Below, one piece after another: positions 44,166 through 52,006 of a stretch of 64,000 nucleotides of DNA. The notes below the pieces were generated by a model. That model ran no database searches. It had not been told where the DNA came from and saw only the letters and a list, made by a program, of their open reading frames with translations. The stretch lies in contig JBIISC010000003.1 of assembly GCA_044341215.1 (NCBI GenBank), positions 3,468 through 67,467 of the forward strand, written 5' to 3'. Every line of letters begins with the position of its first letter. Positions within the stretch are counted from its first letter, which is position 1. The translations under genes were made by a program, and so were the position numbers. Source of the stretch: JAFMIT01 sp044341215 (lineage in GTDB: Bacteria; Actinomycetota; Actinomycetes; S36-B12; UBA5976).

Positions 44166-44822
44166 ATGAAATCCACCGCGACTATTGAGGTTATTGACCG
44201 ACTTGGCGCGCTTATTGACTACAAAACAGCTTGGGATTTTCAACGTGAGATTCACGCAGAAGTAGCCGATGGCACTCGCCCAAGTACTTTGATTTTGCTA
44301 GAGCATCCCGATGTTTTTACTGCTGGCAAGCGCACCCAACCGTCTGACTTGCCTTGGGATGGATCTGAAGTTATTGAAGTGGATCGCGGTGGCCGGATTA
44401 CGTGGCATGGCCCAGGCCAACTAGTTGGTTATCCAATTGTGAAATTGCCAAGCCCGGTCGATGTCATGGATTACGTGCACAAACTTGAACAAGCAATCAT
44501 GGATGTCTGTGCAAGTTATGGCATTGCAACTAAAAGAGTGGACGATCGAACTGGGGTTTGGGTTCCAGCAGATTCCAAAGGGCCTGAGCGAAAAATCGCA
44601 GCAATTGGTGTGCGGGTTTCAAAAGGTGTGACCATGCATGGCTTTTCTCTCAACTGTAATTGTGACCTGTCTGCTTACTCGAGGATTGTTCCGTGTGGGA
44701 TTAGCGACGCTGGAGTGACAAGCATCTCGCAGGAAATTGGGCGCGAAATCTCCATCACAGATGTGAAGGCGCTCGTGGTAAACGAATTAATGAAAAATCT
44801 CGTAGGGTGGGTTTGTGACTGA
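44166..44822 (+). CDS. lipB: Octanoyl-ACP:protein octanoyltransferase
   Basis: A 218-residue enzyme that moves octanoate from acyl carrier protein to lipoyl domains, the first step of lipoate synthesis. Family motifs are LLEHPDVFTAGKRT, the RGGRITWHGPGQLVGYPI stretch and GVRVSKGVTMHGFSLN, which carries the catalytic lysine; the catalytic cysteine is in IVPCGISD. It overlaps lipA by eight bases. Targets in this window are the two-lipoyl E2, with GcvH expected elsewhere. Confidence 0.95.
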   Translation: MKSTATIEVIDRLGALIDYKTAWDFQREIHAEVADGTRPSTLILLEHPDVFTAGKRTQPSDLPWDGSEVIEVDRGGRITWHGPGQLVGYPIVKLPSPVDVMDYVHKLEQAIMDVCASYGIATKRVDDRTGVWVPADSKGPERKIAAIGVRVSKGVTMHGFSLNCNCDLSAYSRIVPCGISDAGVTSISQEIGREISITDVKALVVNELMKNLVGWVCD

Positions 44823-45756
44823 ACGCAAAATGATTCGGATTGAAGCGCGCAACGCTGCGGTTCCAATCGAAAAGAAACCAGAGTGGATTAAGACTCGAGT
44901 TCGTACTGGACCTGAATACTTGAAGATCCGCGAACGCGTTAGCGCTCAGGGCCTACATACCGTTTGCCAAGAAGCAGGTTGTCCAAATATTTACGAATGC
45001 TGGGAAGATCGCGAAGCAACTTTCTTAATTGGTGGTGCGCAATGCACCCGACGTTGTGATTTTTGCCAGATCGATACTGGTAAACCAGAACCTTTAGATC
45101 GTGATGAACCCCGTCGCGTTGCGCAATCGGTTGTTGAAATGGGATTGAAGTATGCAACCGTCACTGGAGTTGCCCGCGATGATCTTGAAGATGAAGGGTC
45201 TTGGCTATATGCCGAAACTGTTCGTGCAATTCATCAAGCACTACCTGAATGTGGTGTTGAAGTTTTGATTCCTGATTTCAGCGCAAATCCAAATTTATTG
45301 GCAGAGGTATTTTCATCGAAACCAGAAGTGCTTGCACATAATCTTGAAACAGTCCCAAGAATTTTTAAAAGCATTCGTCCTGCGTTTAGATACGAACGTT
45401 CGCTCGATGTAATCACCCAAGCTCAAAATGCTGGACTAGTAACTAAATCAAATTTGATTCTCGGCATGGGTGAAGAGATTGAAGAAGTGCATCAGGCTTT
45501 GGTCGATTTGCGTGAAGCTGGTTGCGACCTAATCACCATCACCCAATATCTGCGCCCATCAGAACGCCATCACCCGGTAAGCCGATGGGTCAAGCCTGAA
45601 GAGTTTGTGGCCCTTGCGGATTTCGCAAAAGAGGTTGGATTCCTAGGGGTCATGTCTGGGCCACTGGTGCGCTCTTCCTACCGAGCTGGCAAGTTGCACA
45701 AGCAGGCTACTGAGGCAAAAGCCAATGGTGGCCAAGCCGCTATTACGGTTGTTTAG
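44815..45756 (+). CDS. lipA: Lipoyl synthase
   Basis: A 313-residue radical SAM enzyme that inserts two sulfur atoms into protein-bound octanoate. The auxiliary cluster motif is CQEAGCPNIYEC, the radical SAM motif is CTRRCDFC, and the C-terminal RSSYRAG contains the auxiliary-cluster serine. The overlapping GTG start implies translation coupled to lipB. It is complete and of normal length. Confidence 0.97.
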   Translation: MTERKMIRIEARNAAVPIEKKPEWIKTRVRTGPEYLKIRERVSAQGLHTVCQEAGCPNIYECWEDREATFLIGGAQCTRRCDFCQIDTGKPEPLDRDEPRRVAQSVVEMGLKYATVTGVARDDLEDEGSWLYAETVRAIHQALPECGVEVLIPDFSANPNLLAEVFSSKPEVLAHNLETVPRIFKSIRPAFRYERSLDVITQAQNAGLVTKSNLILGMGEEIEEVHQALVDLREAGCDLITITQYLRPSERHHPVSRWVKPEEFVALADFAKEVGFLGVMSGPLVRSSYRAGKLHKQATEAKANGGQAAITVV

Positions 45757-45765
45757 CTCCTGCGC

Positions 45766-45771
45766 TACCCT
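45766..45771 (+). promoter_or_regulatory. Predicted -10 hexamer TACCCT for DUF4191 gene
   Basis: TACCCT lies exactly 6 bases before the GTG at 45778, just after lipA. Confidence 0.5.
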
Positions 45772-45777
45772 GCCGCC

Positions 45778-46440
45778 GTGGCGATAAAAACACCTAAATG
45801 GATCTCGCAAGTAATTGAGTCCTACAAATTCACCAAACCACTCGATCCGAGCATCAGTTGGGCCCTTCCGCTTACCTTCGTTGGCTCCTTTGCAGCCATC
45901 TTTGGTTTGGGAACTGCCCTAGGTGACGGAGCATTCGGTTTGGTTATGAAAATTACAGCATTTGCTTGGGCGATCTTGTTAACACTCTTGGTCTTCGGTA
46001 AAAAGGCTGAAAAGGCTGCCTATGCAAGTGTTGAAGGCGTTCCGGGAGCAGCTGCACAAGTTTTAACCACGCTCAAGGGCGGTTGGTTCACTACCCCAGC
46101 AGTTGAAATCAACAAGAACCAAGAGATTGTTCACCGACTTGTTGGCCGTCCTGGCGTTATCTTGATTATTGAAGCTCGAATTGGCTCACCAATTGCATCA
46201 GTAGCCCGGCAAAAGGCTGCCCGTTGGGTTGGAGACACTCCAATTACCGAAATGTTTGTTGGTCGTGGCGAAGGCCAGGTGCCTATGGCGAAACTGACCA
46301 GAGCTGTGCGTAAATTGCCAAAAGTTCTGCGCCCCGCCGAAGTGACCGAACTTCGTCGCAAGCTAGATGCCGCCGCTGGTGGCTCACTTCCAATTCCTAA
46401 AGGCCCAATGCCAAAAGGTATGCGGATTCCCCGCCGCTAA
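45778..46440 (+). CDS. DUF4191 membrane protein
   Basis: A 220-residue protein with two adjacent hydrophobic helices (about 27-50 and 55-77) and a basic cytoplasmic C-terminal domain. This is the actinobacterial DUF4191 family, always found after lipA (for example Rv2219) with no established function. The conserved stretch GAAAQVLTTLKGGWFTTPAVE follows the second helix. The last 25 residues are rich in Pro, Lys and Met. The stop is followed after four bases by the GlnR-type operator of glnA. Confidence 0.85.
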   Translation: MAIKTPKWISQVIESYKFTKPLDPSISWALPLTFVGSFAAIFGLGTALGDGAFGLVMKITAFAWAILLTLLVFGKKAEKAAYASVEGVPGAAAQVLTTLKGGWFTTPAVEINKNQEIVHRLVGRPGVILIIEARIGSPIASVARQKAARWVGDTPITEMFVGRGEGQVPMAKLTRAVRKLPKVLRPAEVTELRRKLDAAAGGSLPIPKGPMPKGMRIPRR

Positions 46441-46444
46441 AAAC

Positions 46445-46482
46445 GTAACAACCGCGAAACAAACGGGACACCAAACGGCAAC
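46445..46482 (+). promoter_or_regulatory. GlnR-type operator upstream of glnA
   Basis: Four five-base sites with 6-base spacers: GTAAC (46445-46449), GAAAC (46456-46460), GACAC (46467-46471) and GCAAC (46478-46482). The GlnR box of actinobacteria is GTnAC-n6-GAAAC repeated; the first pair is perfect and the second has one mismatch per site. It ends 103 bases before the glnA start, a suitable place for an activator. Confidence 0.7.
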
Positions 46483-46585
46483 GACGCCAAAGTATGTTTC
46501 ACCTATCCGAGTAATTCGGAAAAAAGTCACTGGCGACCTTGGGCTTAGGCCTTAAGTTCACCCCTGCGAGGAAGATGGAGCCTCT

Positions 46586-48034
46586 ATGTCAAGAGCAGCA
46601 ATGTTCAAGAACGCAGCAGAAATCCTGAAGTTCATCAAGGACGAAAAAATCGTATTTATCGATGTTCGTTTTTGCGATCTTCCAGGTGTAATGCAGCATT
46701 TCAATGTGCCTGCCGCATCGTTCAACGAAAAATCATTTGAAGATGGATTCATGTTTGACGGTTCGTCAATTCGTGGATTCCAAACAATCAACGAATCAGA
46801 TATGAAGCTCATCCCTGATGTTACTTCCGCATTCGTCGATCCATTCCGCAAAGAAAAAACACTTGTTGTTAATTTCTCTGTCGTTGACCCTTACACAAAT
46901 GCGCCATACAGCCGCGACCCTCGTGGTGTTGCAGCGAAAGCTGAGGCGTACTTGCGTTCAACCGGAATTGCCGACACAGTTTTCTTCGGACCTGAAGCAG
47001 AGTTTTACATGTTTGATTCTGCACGTTTCAAGACCGGACCAAATCACAGCGTTTACGAAGTAGATTCAATCGAAGGCGCATGGAATACTGGAAATGAATT
47101 TGAAGATGACGGTACCCGCAACCGCGGTTACAAGACTCGTCTAAAGGGCGGATACTTCCCAGTTTCTCCAGTTGATCAATATGCAGACCTTCGCGACCAA
47201 ATGGTTGTTAAGTTGAGTGAAGTTGGTTTAGAAATAGAACGCTCACACCACGAAGTTGGTACAGCGGGACAGATGGAAATCAACTACACATTTAACAGTT
47301 TGATGAATGCAGCTGACGAAGTGATGTTGTTCAAATACGTTATTAAGAACACTGCATGGGAAGCCGGTAAGACTGTAACCTTTATGCCAAAACCACTTTT
47401 CCAGGACAACGGTTCAGGCATGCATTGCCACCAGTCACTTTGGAAAGATGGTAAGCCTTTGTTCTTCGACGAAGCTGGCTACGGCGGACTTTCCGATTTA
47501 GCACGTTGGTACATTGGTGGTCTTCTCCATCACGCGCCGTCACTTCTGGCGTTCACCAATCCAACAGTTAACTCATTCCACCGTTTGGTTCCAGGTTACG
47601 AAGCTCCAGTGAACTTGGTTTACTCGGCTCGAAATCGTTCTGCTTGCATCCGCATTCCAGTGACCGGAAGCAATCCAAAAGCCAAGCGCATCGAATTCCG
47701 CGTGCCAGATCCATCAGCTAATCCATACCTTGCGTTCGCTGCAATGTTGATGGCCGGTCTTGATGGTATTAAGAACAAGATCGAACCACCACTTCCAGTG
47801 GATAAAGACCTTTACGAATTGCCACCAGAAGAAGCTGCAGCAATTCCACAGGTTCCAGGTTCTTTAACTGAAGTTCTTGATGCCCTTGAAGCAGACCACG
47901 ACTACTTGCTAGCAGGTGGCGTATTTACCCCAGATCTAATCGAGACCTGGGTGGAATACAAGCGCAAGAGCGAAGTTGATTACGTTCGTTTGCGTCCACA
48001 TCCAGCAGAGTTCGAGCTCTACTACGACATCTAA
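46586..48034 (+). CDS. glnA: Glutamine synthetase type I (adenylylatable)
   Basis: A 482-residue GSI-beta enzyme that makes glutamine from glutamate, ammonia and ATP. Family landmarks are the MFDGSSIRGF loop near 52-61, EAEFYMFD, the HHEVGTAGQMEI metal-site segment, and the NRSACIRIP and RIEFRVPDP stretches. The adenylylation tyrosine is present at about residue 410 (DLYELPPEE), which matches the GlnE gene 7 kb downstream. GGAG is 5 bases before the ATG. A GlnR-type box lies upstream and an intrinsic terminator downstream, so this gene is its own unit. Confidence 0.97.
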   Translation: MSRAAMFKNAAEILKFIKDEKIVFIDVRFCDLPGVMQHFNVPAASFNEKSFEDGFMFDGSSIRGFQTINESDMKLIPDVTSAFVDPFRKEKTLVVNFSVVDPYTNAPYSRDPRGVAAKAEAYLRSTGIADTVFFGPEAEFYMFDSARFKTGPNHSVYEVDSIEGAWNTGNEFEDDGTRNRGYKTRLKGGYFPVSPVDQYADLRDQMVVKLSEVGLEIERSHHEVGTAGQMEINYTFNSLMNAADEVMLFKYVIKNTAWEAGKTVTFMPKPLFQDNGSGMHCHQSLWKDGKPLFFDEAGYGGLSDLARWYIGGLLHHAPSLLAFTNPTVNSFHRLVPGYEAPVNLVYSARNRSACIRIPVTGSNPKAKRIEFRVPDPSANPYLAFAAMLMAGLDGIKNKIEPPLPVDKDLYELPPEEAAAIPQVPGSLTEVLDALEADHDYLLAGGVFTPDLIETWVEYKRKSEVDYVRLRPHPAEFELYYDI

Positions 48035-48048
48035 GCCTCTAGGCTCAC

Positions 48049-48082
48049 AAAAACCCCGTCAGATACTTGGCGGGGTTTTTGC
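48049..48082 (+). terminator. Rho-independent terminator after glnA
   Basis: AAAAACCCCGTCA (48049-48061) pairs with TGGCGGGGTTTTT (48068-48080), loop GATACT, T-run at the end; 15 bases after the stop. Confidence 0.9.
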
Positions 48083-48192
48083 TTTATTCGTGCCATTAAG
48101 CGCTCTCAGCCTGCCCTTAAATACTCTCAAAGTGCTTGCAAAATCAAGCGCCTATCTGCAATTTTGTGAGTAAAAAAGTGACACGATTGCTA

Positions 48193-48210
48193 ACCTACGG
48201 TTGCGTAGGT
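48193..48210. promoter_or_regulatory. Perfect palindrome overlapping the promoter of the gene at 48231
   Basis: ACCTACG-gttg-CGTAGGT, an 18-base site with seven-base arms. It lies 8 bases before the predicted -10 hexamer TAATAT (48218-48223), that is, over the -35 and spacer. This is a typical place for a repressor dimer. Confidence 0.5.
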
Positions 48211-48217
48211 TTCTAGG

Positions 48218-48223
48218 TAATAT
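48218..48223 (+). promoter_or_regulatory. Predicted -10 hexamer TAATAT for nitronate monooxygenase-like gene
   Basis: TAATAT, closest to consensus of all hexamers seen here, lies 7 bases before the ATG at 48231. Confidence 0.55.
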
Positions 48224-48230
48224 GCCGCCT

Positions 48231-49688
48231 ATGACTTTTGCAACCACCCCAGAATTGGTCTCACCCATTAGTGGGCGCACCCCGAGAATCATTCAAGGCG
48301 GAATGGGCGTAGCGGTTTCTTCTTACGAACTTGCAAACGCTGTTGCTCAAACTGGTGAAATGGGAGTCGTATCTGGCACCGCACTAGATGTTGTGCTCGC
48401 GCGTCGACTTCAAAATGGAGACTTCAATGGCGACATCCGTCGCGCTCTTGCAGCTTTCCCAGATCAAGAGATGGCGCAAAATATTCAAAAAACTTTCTAC
48501 CGTGAAAACGGAAGAGCAGATAAACCAACATATCGTCCTGCTACAAAACTTTCATTAGTTCCTGCTAAAAAAACCTGGGAACTGCTTGCGGTTTCGGCAT
48601 TCGTTGAAGTTTGGTTGGCTAAAGAAGGTCATGAAGGACTTGTCGGTATTAACCTTCTTGAAAAAATTCAACTTTCTACACTTGGCACTTTGTACGGAGC
48701 GATGCTTGCCGGCGTCGATGCAGTATTGATGGGCGCTGGCATTCCAGCTGAAATTCCTGGCGCACTCAACAAGTTTCAAAATAACGAAGAAGCCGCACTT
48801 GATATCGACGTTGCAGGTTCAACCATTAATTACAAAATGACTTTTGATCCAAAAACTTTAGGTCCAATCTTGCCAGCACCTTTGAAACGACCATTTTTTA
48901 TCGCTATCATCACAACTCACGTTCTAGCTATGCACTTGTCGAAAAATCCTGCAACCAAACCTGACGGATTCGTTGTTGAAAGACCGGATGCTGGCGGACA
49001 CAACGCACCACCGCGTGGCAGAGTTGAATACAACGAAGAAGGCGAACCGATTTACGGTGCCCGAGATGAAGTAGATTACGAAAAACTTCGCGCAGTTGGA
49101 CTTCCGTTTTGGATGGCCGGTGGATATTCGGTGCCTGAAAAACTTTTAGAGGCAAAAGACATCGGAGCTTGCGGCATCCAAGTTGGTTCACTATTTGCAG
49201 CTTCAAATGAGTCTGGAATTTTGCGAGAACTTAAAGATGAGTTACTAGCCGACCTACTTGACTCGGAATTCAAAGTTAAGACTGATGCAAAAGCATCTCC
49301 AACAGGCTTCCCTTTCAAGGTTGCTGCTGTTCAAAACACTATTGCTAAGCAAGAAGTTTATGAAGCTCGTCCTCGACTATGCGATCTTGGATATTTGCGT
49401 GAACCATTCGAACGCGAACCAAACACACTAAGTTACCGCTGCTCGGCTGAACCAGTGGATGCATTCCTCGACAAGGGCGGCGACATAAGCGAAACAGTCG
49501 GACGTAAATGCCTTTGCAATGGACTTCTTTCAACCGTGGGTATGGGACAGATTCGCCCAGATGGTTATGAAGAACCAGTTCTTGTTACCTTTGGTAGCGA
49601 CTTGAAAGGCCCGCGTGAACTTATCAAGATTCACCCAAAGGGTTGGTCGGTTCAAAATGTGGTTGATTTCTTAAGTTCAAAAGCTTAA
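48231..49688 (+). CDS. Nitronate monooxygenase-like flavoprotein
   Basis: A 485-residue FMN-binding TIM-barrel protein of the nitronate monooxygenase/2-nitropropane dioxygenase superfamily, longer than the usual 320-380 residues. Recognisable parts are IIQGGMGVAVSSYELANAV at the start, GVDAVLMGAGIP, RPDAGGHNAPP with the conserved His, and GACGIQVGSLFAASNES for the FMN phosphate. A cysteine-rich C-terminal section (CDLGYLREPF, YRCSAEPVD, GRKCLCNGLL) is an added domain that may bind metal or a cluster. The substrate is unknown. In-frame starts at 48222 and 48201 exist; 48231 fits the -10 hexamer. Confidence 0.8.
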   Translation: MTFATTPELVSPISGRTPRIIQGGMGVAVSSYELANAVAQTGEMGVVSGTALDVVLARRLQNGDFNGDIRRALAAFPDQEMAQNIQKTFYRENGRADKPTYRPATKLSLVPAKKTWELLAVSAFVEVWLAKEGHEGLVGINLLEKIQLSTLGTLYGAMLAGVDAVLMGAGIPAEIPGALNKFQNNEEAALDIDVAGSTINYKMTFDPKTLGPILPAPLKRPFFIAIITTHVLAMHLSKNPATKPDGFVVERPDAGGHNAPPRGRVEYNEEGEPIYGARDEVDYEKLRAVGLPFWMAGGYSVPEKLLEAKDIGACGIQVGSLFAASNESGILRELKDELLADLLDSEFKVKTDAKASPTGFPFKVAAVQNTIAKQEVYEARPRLCDLGYLREPFEREPNTLSYRCSAEPVDAFLDKGGDISETVGRKCLCNGLLSTVGMGQIRPDGYEEPVLVTFGSDLKGPRELIKIHPKGWSVQNVVDFLSSKA

Positions 49689-49707
49689 GGGTTTAAAAGC
49701 TTAAGGA
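49676..49707. repeat. 16-base duplication at the convergent gene ends
   Basis: Units at 49676-49691 and 49692-49707 match at 14 of 16 bases around AAAAGCTTAAGG. The first contains the stop of the nitronate monooxygenase-like gene, the second contains the stop of the HAD gene on the other strand. Confidence 0.75.
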
Positions 49708-50543
49708 CGATTCAAGTGTTCGAGCGCTGCTTGGACTACATGCGCTACCCCGCCATCGTCATTTGACGGCACAATTAAATCTGCTACATCGTGCACATGC
49801 GGATGAGCATTTTCAACTGCAAATGAAAAACCTGCCCAGCCCAACATTTCAATATCGTTGAACAAATCTCCAACTGCAAAAACATCTTCCTGAGCAATTC
49901 CTTGCATCTCGGCAATTTCCGCCACCCCGGTGGCTTTAGAAATGCCTCGGTTGCAAATGTCTATGAAAGTTTTGTCCGAATGTATTCGCACACATGTTAC
50001 TTCTGGTAAAAATTCCTTTACGTCCTTATAAGTTGAGTCAGTCGTGCCATCCGCGTCTATGTAGACACTGAGTTTCACAATGCCACCAGCATTAATCTCG
50101 GTTGAAATATCGTCTACAAAGTTTGCGCCATCAAGCGCCCAGGCCCAAGGCGCTTCAAAGCCGGTTTCGGCAATAATCTTGTAAGAACTGCTTATTGGCC
50201 CAACTTCAACTCTGTCAAATAGAAATTTTGCCCCAGCAAATTCTGAACGAAGTTTTGCAATAACTGTCTTGAGCAAATCTTCACTCATTGGATGAGTTCG
50301 AACAACGGTCTGAGTTGCCAAATCAACTAAGGAACTTCCATCATTGCATACCGCAAACCAGTGATGGCCAACCATTTGCGCTACTGGCAAAATATCGATT
50401 GGCGAACGGCCAGTTGCGAATACCACTGGAATTCCAGCGGCAATTGCTTGATGAACTGCGGAAATAGCATCTGGATGCGGGGCTTGTGAACCTGTAGTTA
50501 GAAGAGTTCCATCGAGATCAGTCGCAATTAAAGGCCTAGGCAC
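49701..50543 (-). CDS. HAD-superfamily phosphatase (Cof type)
   Basis: A 280-residue HAD phosphatase with a C2-type (Cof) cap. Motif I is DLDGTLL near residue 9, motif II lies in VFATGRSP, the motif III lysine in GISKATGVAEI, and motif IV is GDLFNDIEML. Such enzymes release phosphate from sugar phosphates, flavin mononucleotide or pyridoxal phosphate; specificity cannot be read from sequence. The GTG at 50543 starts just before motif I and has CACACT 6 bases upstream; the frame is open further but unlikely to be used. It is divergent from the GNAT gene. Confidence 0.88.
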   Translation of the reverse strand: MPRPLIATDLDGTLLTTGSQAPHPDAISAVHQAIAAGIPVVFATGRSPIDILPVAQMVGHHWFAVCNDGSSLVDLATQTVVRTHPMSEDLLKTVIAKLRSEFAGAKFLFDRVEVGPISSSYKIIAETGFEAPWAWALDGANFVDDISTEINAGGIVKLSVYIDADGTTDSTYKDVKEFLPEVTCVRIHSDKTFIDICNRGISKATGVAEIAEMQGIAQEDVFAVGDLFNDIEMLGWAGFSFAVENAHPHVHDVADLIVPSNDDGGVAHVVQAALEHLNRP

Positions 50544-50558
50544 GGCGTGAGTGTGCCA

Positions 50559-50564
50559 TAGCCT
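50559..50564 (+). promoter_or_regulatory. Predicted -10 hexamer TAGCCT for GNAT gene
   Basis: TAGCCT lies exactly 6 bases before the ATG at 50571; the opposite-strand CACACT (50550-50555) serves the HAD gene. Confidence 0.5.
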
Positions 50565-50570
50565 TGGGAC

Positions 50571-51059
50571 ATGCGTAATCAACCTACTGGCGGTTCTCTT
50601 TTTAGACCAGCGGTAGAACACGTGTCATCATTTAGAGATCTACTACACGATGAAGCCCTACGGGGTCAGGCCAAAGAATGGGACCTACCATTTGATACAC
50701 CTGAATTAATCTTGCATAAACACATTGCATCTCTAGACCACACCCATTATTGGTGGATTGATGCAGGAGTTGTTGTGGGTCGAATTCGCTTACGAGATAT
50801 TGCGGAAAGTGATTTCTACCAAACCCATGGTGATGTTGGATATGAAGTTCGCCCTACCCATCAAGGCCGGGGATATGCAACCCAAATGCTCAAAGATCTT
50901 CTAACTAGAGCCCGAGAAGTTGAACGCACTCACCTACTAATCACTTGCCGCACAAGTAATCAACCTTCGCGCAAAGTTATTGAGAAATGTGGTGGAGTTT
51001 TGCGCGACCTTTACCAAGATGATTTCCTGCGCTATGACTTTGAACTTGATAGCAAGTAA
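50571..51059 (+). CDS. GNAT-family acetyltransferase
   Basis: A 162-residue N-acetyltransferase. The acetyl-CoA binding motif A is YEVRPTHQGRGYATQML (near residues 92-110), containing the Q/RxxGxG/A pattern. The preceding strand is VGRIRLRD. The acceptor is unknown; small molecules or protein N-termini are both possible. Members with this DVGYEVRP form are often annotated as ribosomal-protein or amine acetyltransferases. Its 3' end is duplicated in a tandem repeat behind the stop. Confidence 0.87.
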   Translation: MRNQPTGGSLFRPAVEHVSSFRDLLHDEALRGQAKEWDLPFDTPELILHKHIASLDHTHYWWIDAGVVVGRIRLRDIAESDFYQTHGDVGYEVRPTHQGRGYATQMLKDLLTRAREVERTHLLITCRTSNQPSRKVIEKCGGVLRDLYQDDFLRYDFELDSK

Positions 51060-51085
51060 ATACTTTCAACTTGATAGCTAATAAG
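51037..51085. repeat. 24-25 base duplication spanning the GNAT stop codon
   Basis: Units at 51037-51061 and 51062-51085 share ACTTTsAACTTGATAGCnA and a TAA or TAAT end. The first unit contains the stop codon at 51057-51059. Confidence 0.8.
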
Positions 51086-51090
51086 CCAAC

Positions 51091-51303
51091 TTACAAGTAG
51101 TTTTCTTTCCGAAACACCGCAACGATTGCATTTGCATGTCCATGACCGATTTCAAACTCTGTTTTGAGATGGGCTACTTGTTCCATGTGGGTAGGTTTTG
51201 AAACTTTCTCCAGTTCCTTCATCCAAAACTCAATTGGCTTGCCATATTTCTTTTCAATTGATGGGAAATACGAAGCTGGGCCAGTTATTTTCTTTTCTAC
51301 CAT
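51091..51303 (-). CDS. DUF4287 small protein
   Basis: A 70-residue protein that is almost entirely a DUF4287 domain, marked by the ASYFPSIEKKYGKP start and the GHGHANAIVA end. The family is widespread in bacteria, occurs alone or fused to DUF5655, and has no established role. No ribosome site is present; TATATT lies exactly 6 bases before the ATG, pointing to a leaderless message. Confidence 0.85.
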   Translation of the reverse strand: MVEKKITGPASYFPSIEKKYGKPIEFWMKELEKVSKPTHMEQVAHLKTEFEIGHGHANAIVAVFRKENYL

Positions 51304-51309
51304 AGGAGA

Positions 51310-51315
51310 AATATA
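51310..51315 (-). promoter_or_regulatory. Predicted -10 hexamer TATATT for DUF4287 gene
   Basis: TATATT on the minus strand, 6 bases before the ATG at 51303; no ribosome site is present. Confidence 0.55.
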
Positions 51316-51401
51316 GGTAATTGCTCCAGTTGGTTGCTAGTGATCACAAAATGGGCAAAAATCGGGACTTTTGCCCTTATTCTTTTGCGTGTCAGAGTCC
51401 T

Positions 51402-51407
51402 TAGGTT
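51402..51407 (+). promoter_or_regulatory. Predicted -10 hexamer TAGGTT for gene at 51414
   Basis: TAGGTT lies exactly 6 bases before the ATG at 51414; predicted leaderless promoter. Confidence 0.5.
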
Positions 51408-51413
51408 TAAGCC

Positions 51414-51989
51414 ATGAACAGAAAAACATTAGACAAAATGGTTAGTTACCTAGGTCTTGCACTTGCAGGCCTTTTAGTAGTTGCAGGATATTTGGCCCAA
51501 ACTGGCTACTCCTTCGCAAACACCTCAGTTAATGAACAGCTTGTTGAACAAAACATTGACTTTCCTGCTTCCGATTTCGCACCAGTTGCGGGCGAAGGTG
51601 GATTCACCCAGGCAGACGTTGATGCTCTAGCACCATTTATTGGTACCAAATTGTCAAGTGGCGATGGCGCAAAAGCCTACGCAGACCATTACATCAAAGT
51701 ACATATGAATGGCATTGGTGGCGGCAAGACTTATTCTGAAATCAGTGGCGAATACCGAACAGCACTCGCAACTGCTCCGACTGCACCAGAGACAACAGCT
51801 TTGGGTGAACAACGCATGACAATGTTCATGGGTGACACTCTTCGCGGCCTTCTACTTGAGGCATATGCTTTTTGGACCATCGGACAGATCGCCCTCATCG
51901 CTTCATACGCCTGCTACTTGGGTGCAGTAGTGATGTTCGCCTTAGCTTTGTTTGGCTTCCGCCACGCAAAGGCAGTTGAAGCTGCATAG
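51414..51989 (+). CDS. Hypothetical membrane protein
   Basis: A 191-residue protein I do not recognise. One helix near the N-terminus (about 11-30), an outer region of about 110 residues containing HMNGIGGGKTYSEIS, and one or two helices near the C-terminus (about 148-184) give it a membrane-anchored shape with an external middle part. The outer region is acidic and has no cysteines. A perfect 14-bp hairpin follows 17 bases after the stop. It stands alone between convergent or unrelated genes. Confidence 0.7.
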   Translation: MNRKTLDKMVSYLGLALAGLLVVAGYLAQTGYSFANTSVNEQLVEQNIDFPASDFAPVAGEGGFTQADVDALAPFIGTKLSSGDGAKAYADHYIKVHMNGIGGGKTYSEISGEYRTALATAPTAPETTALGEQRMTMFMGDTLRGLLLEAYAFWTIGQIALIASYACYLGAVVMFALALFGFRHAKAVEAA

Positions 51990-52006
51990 CAATACCTCTC
52001 CCCTAT

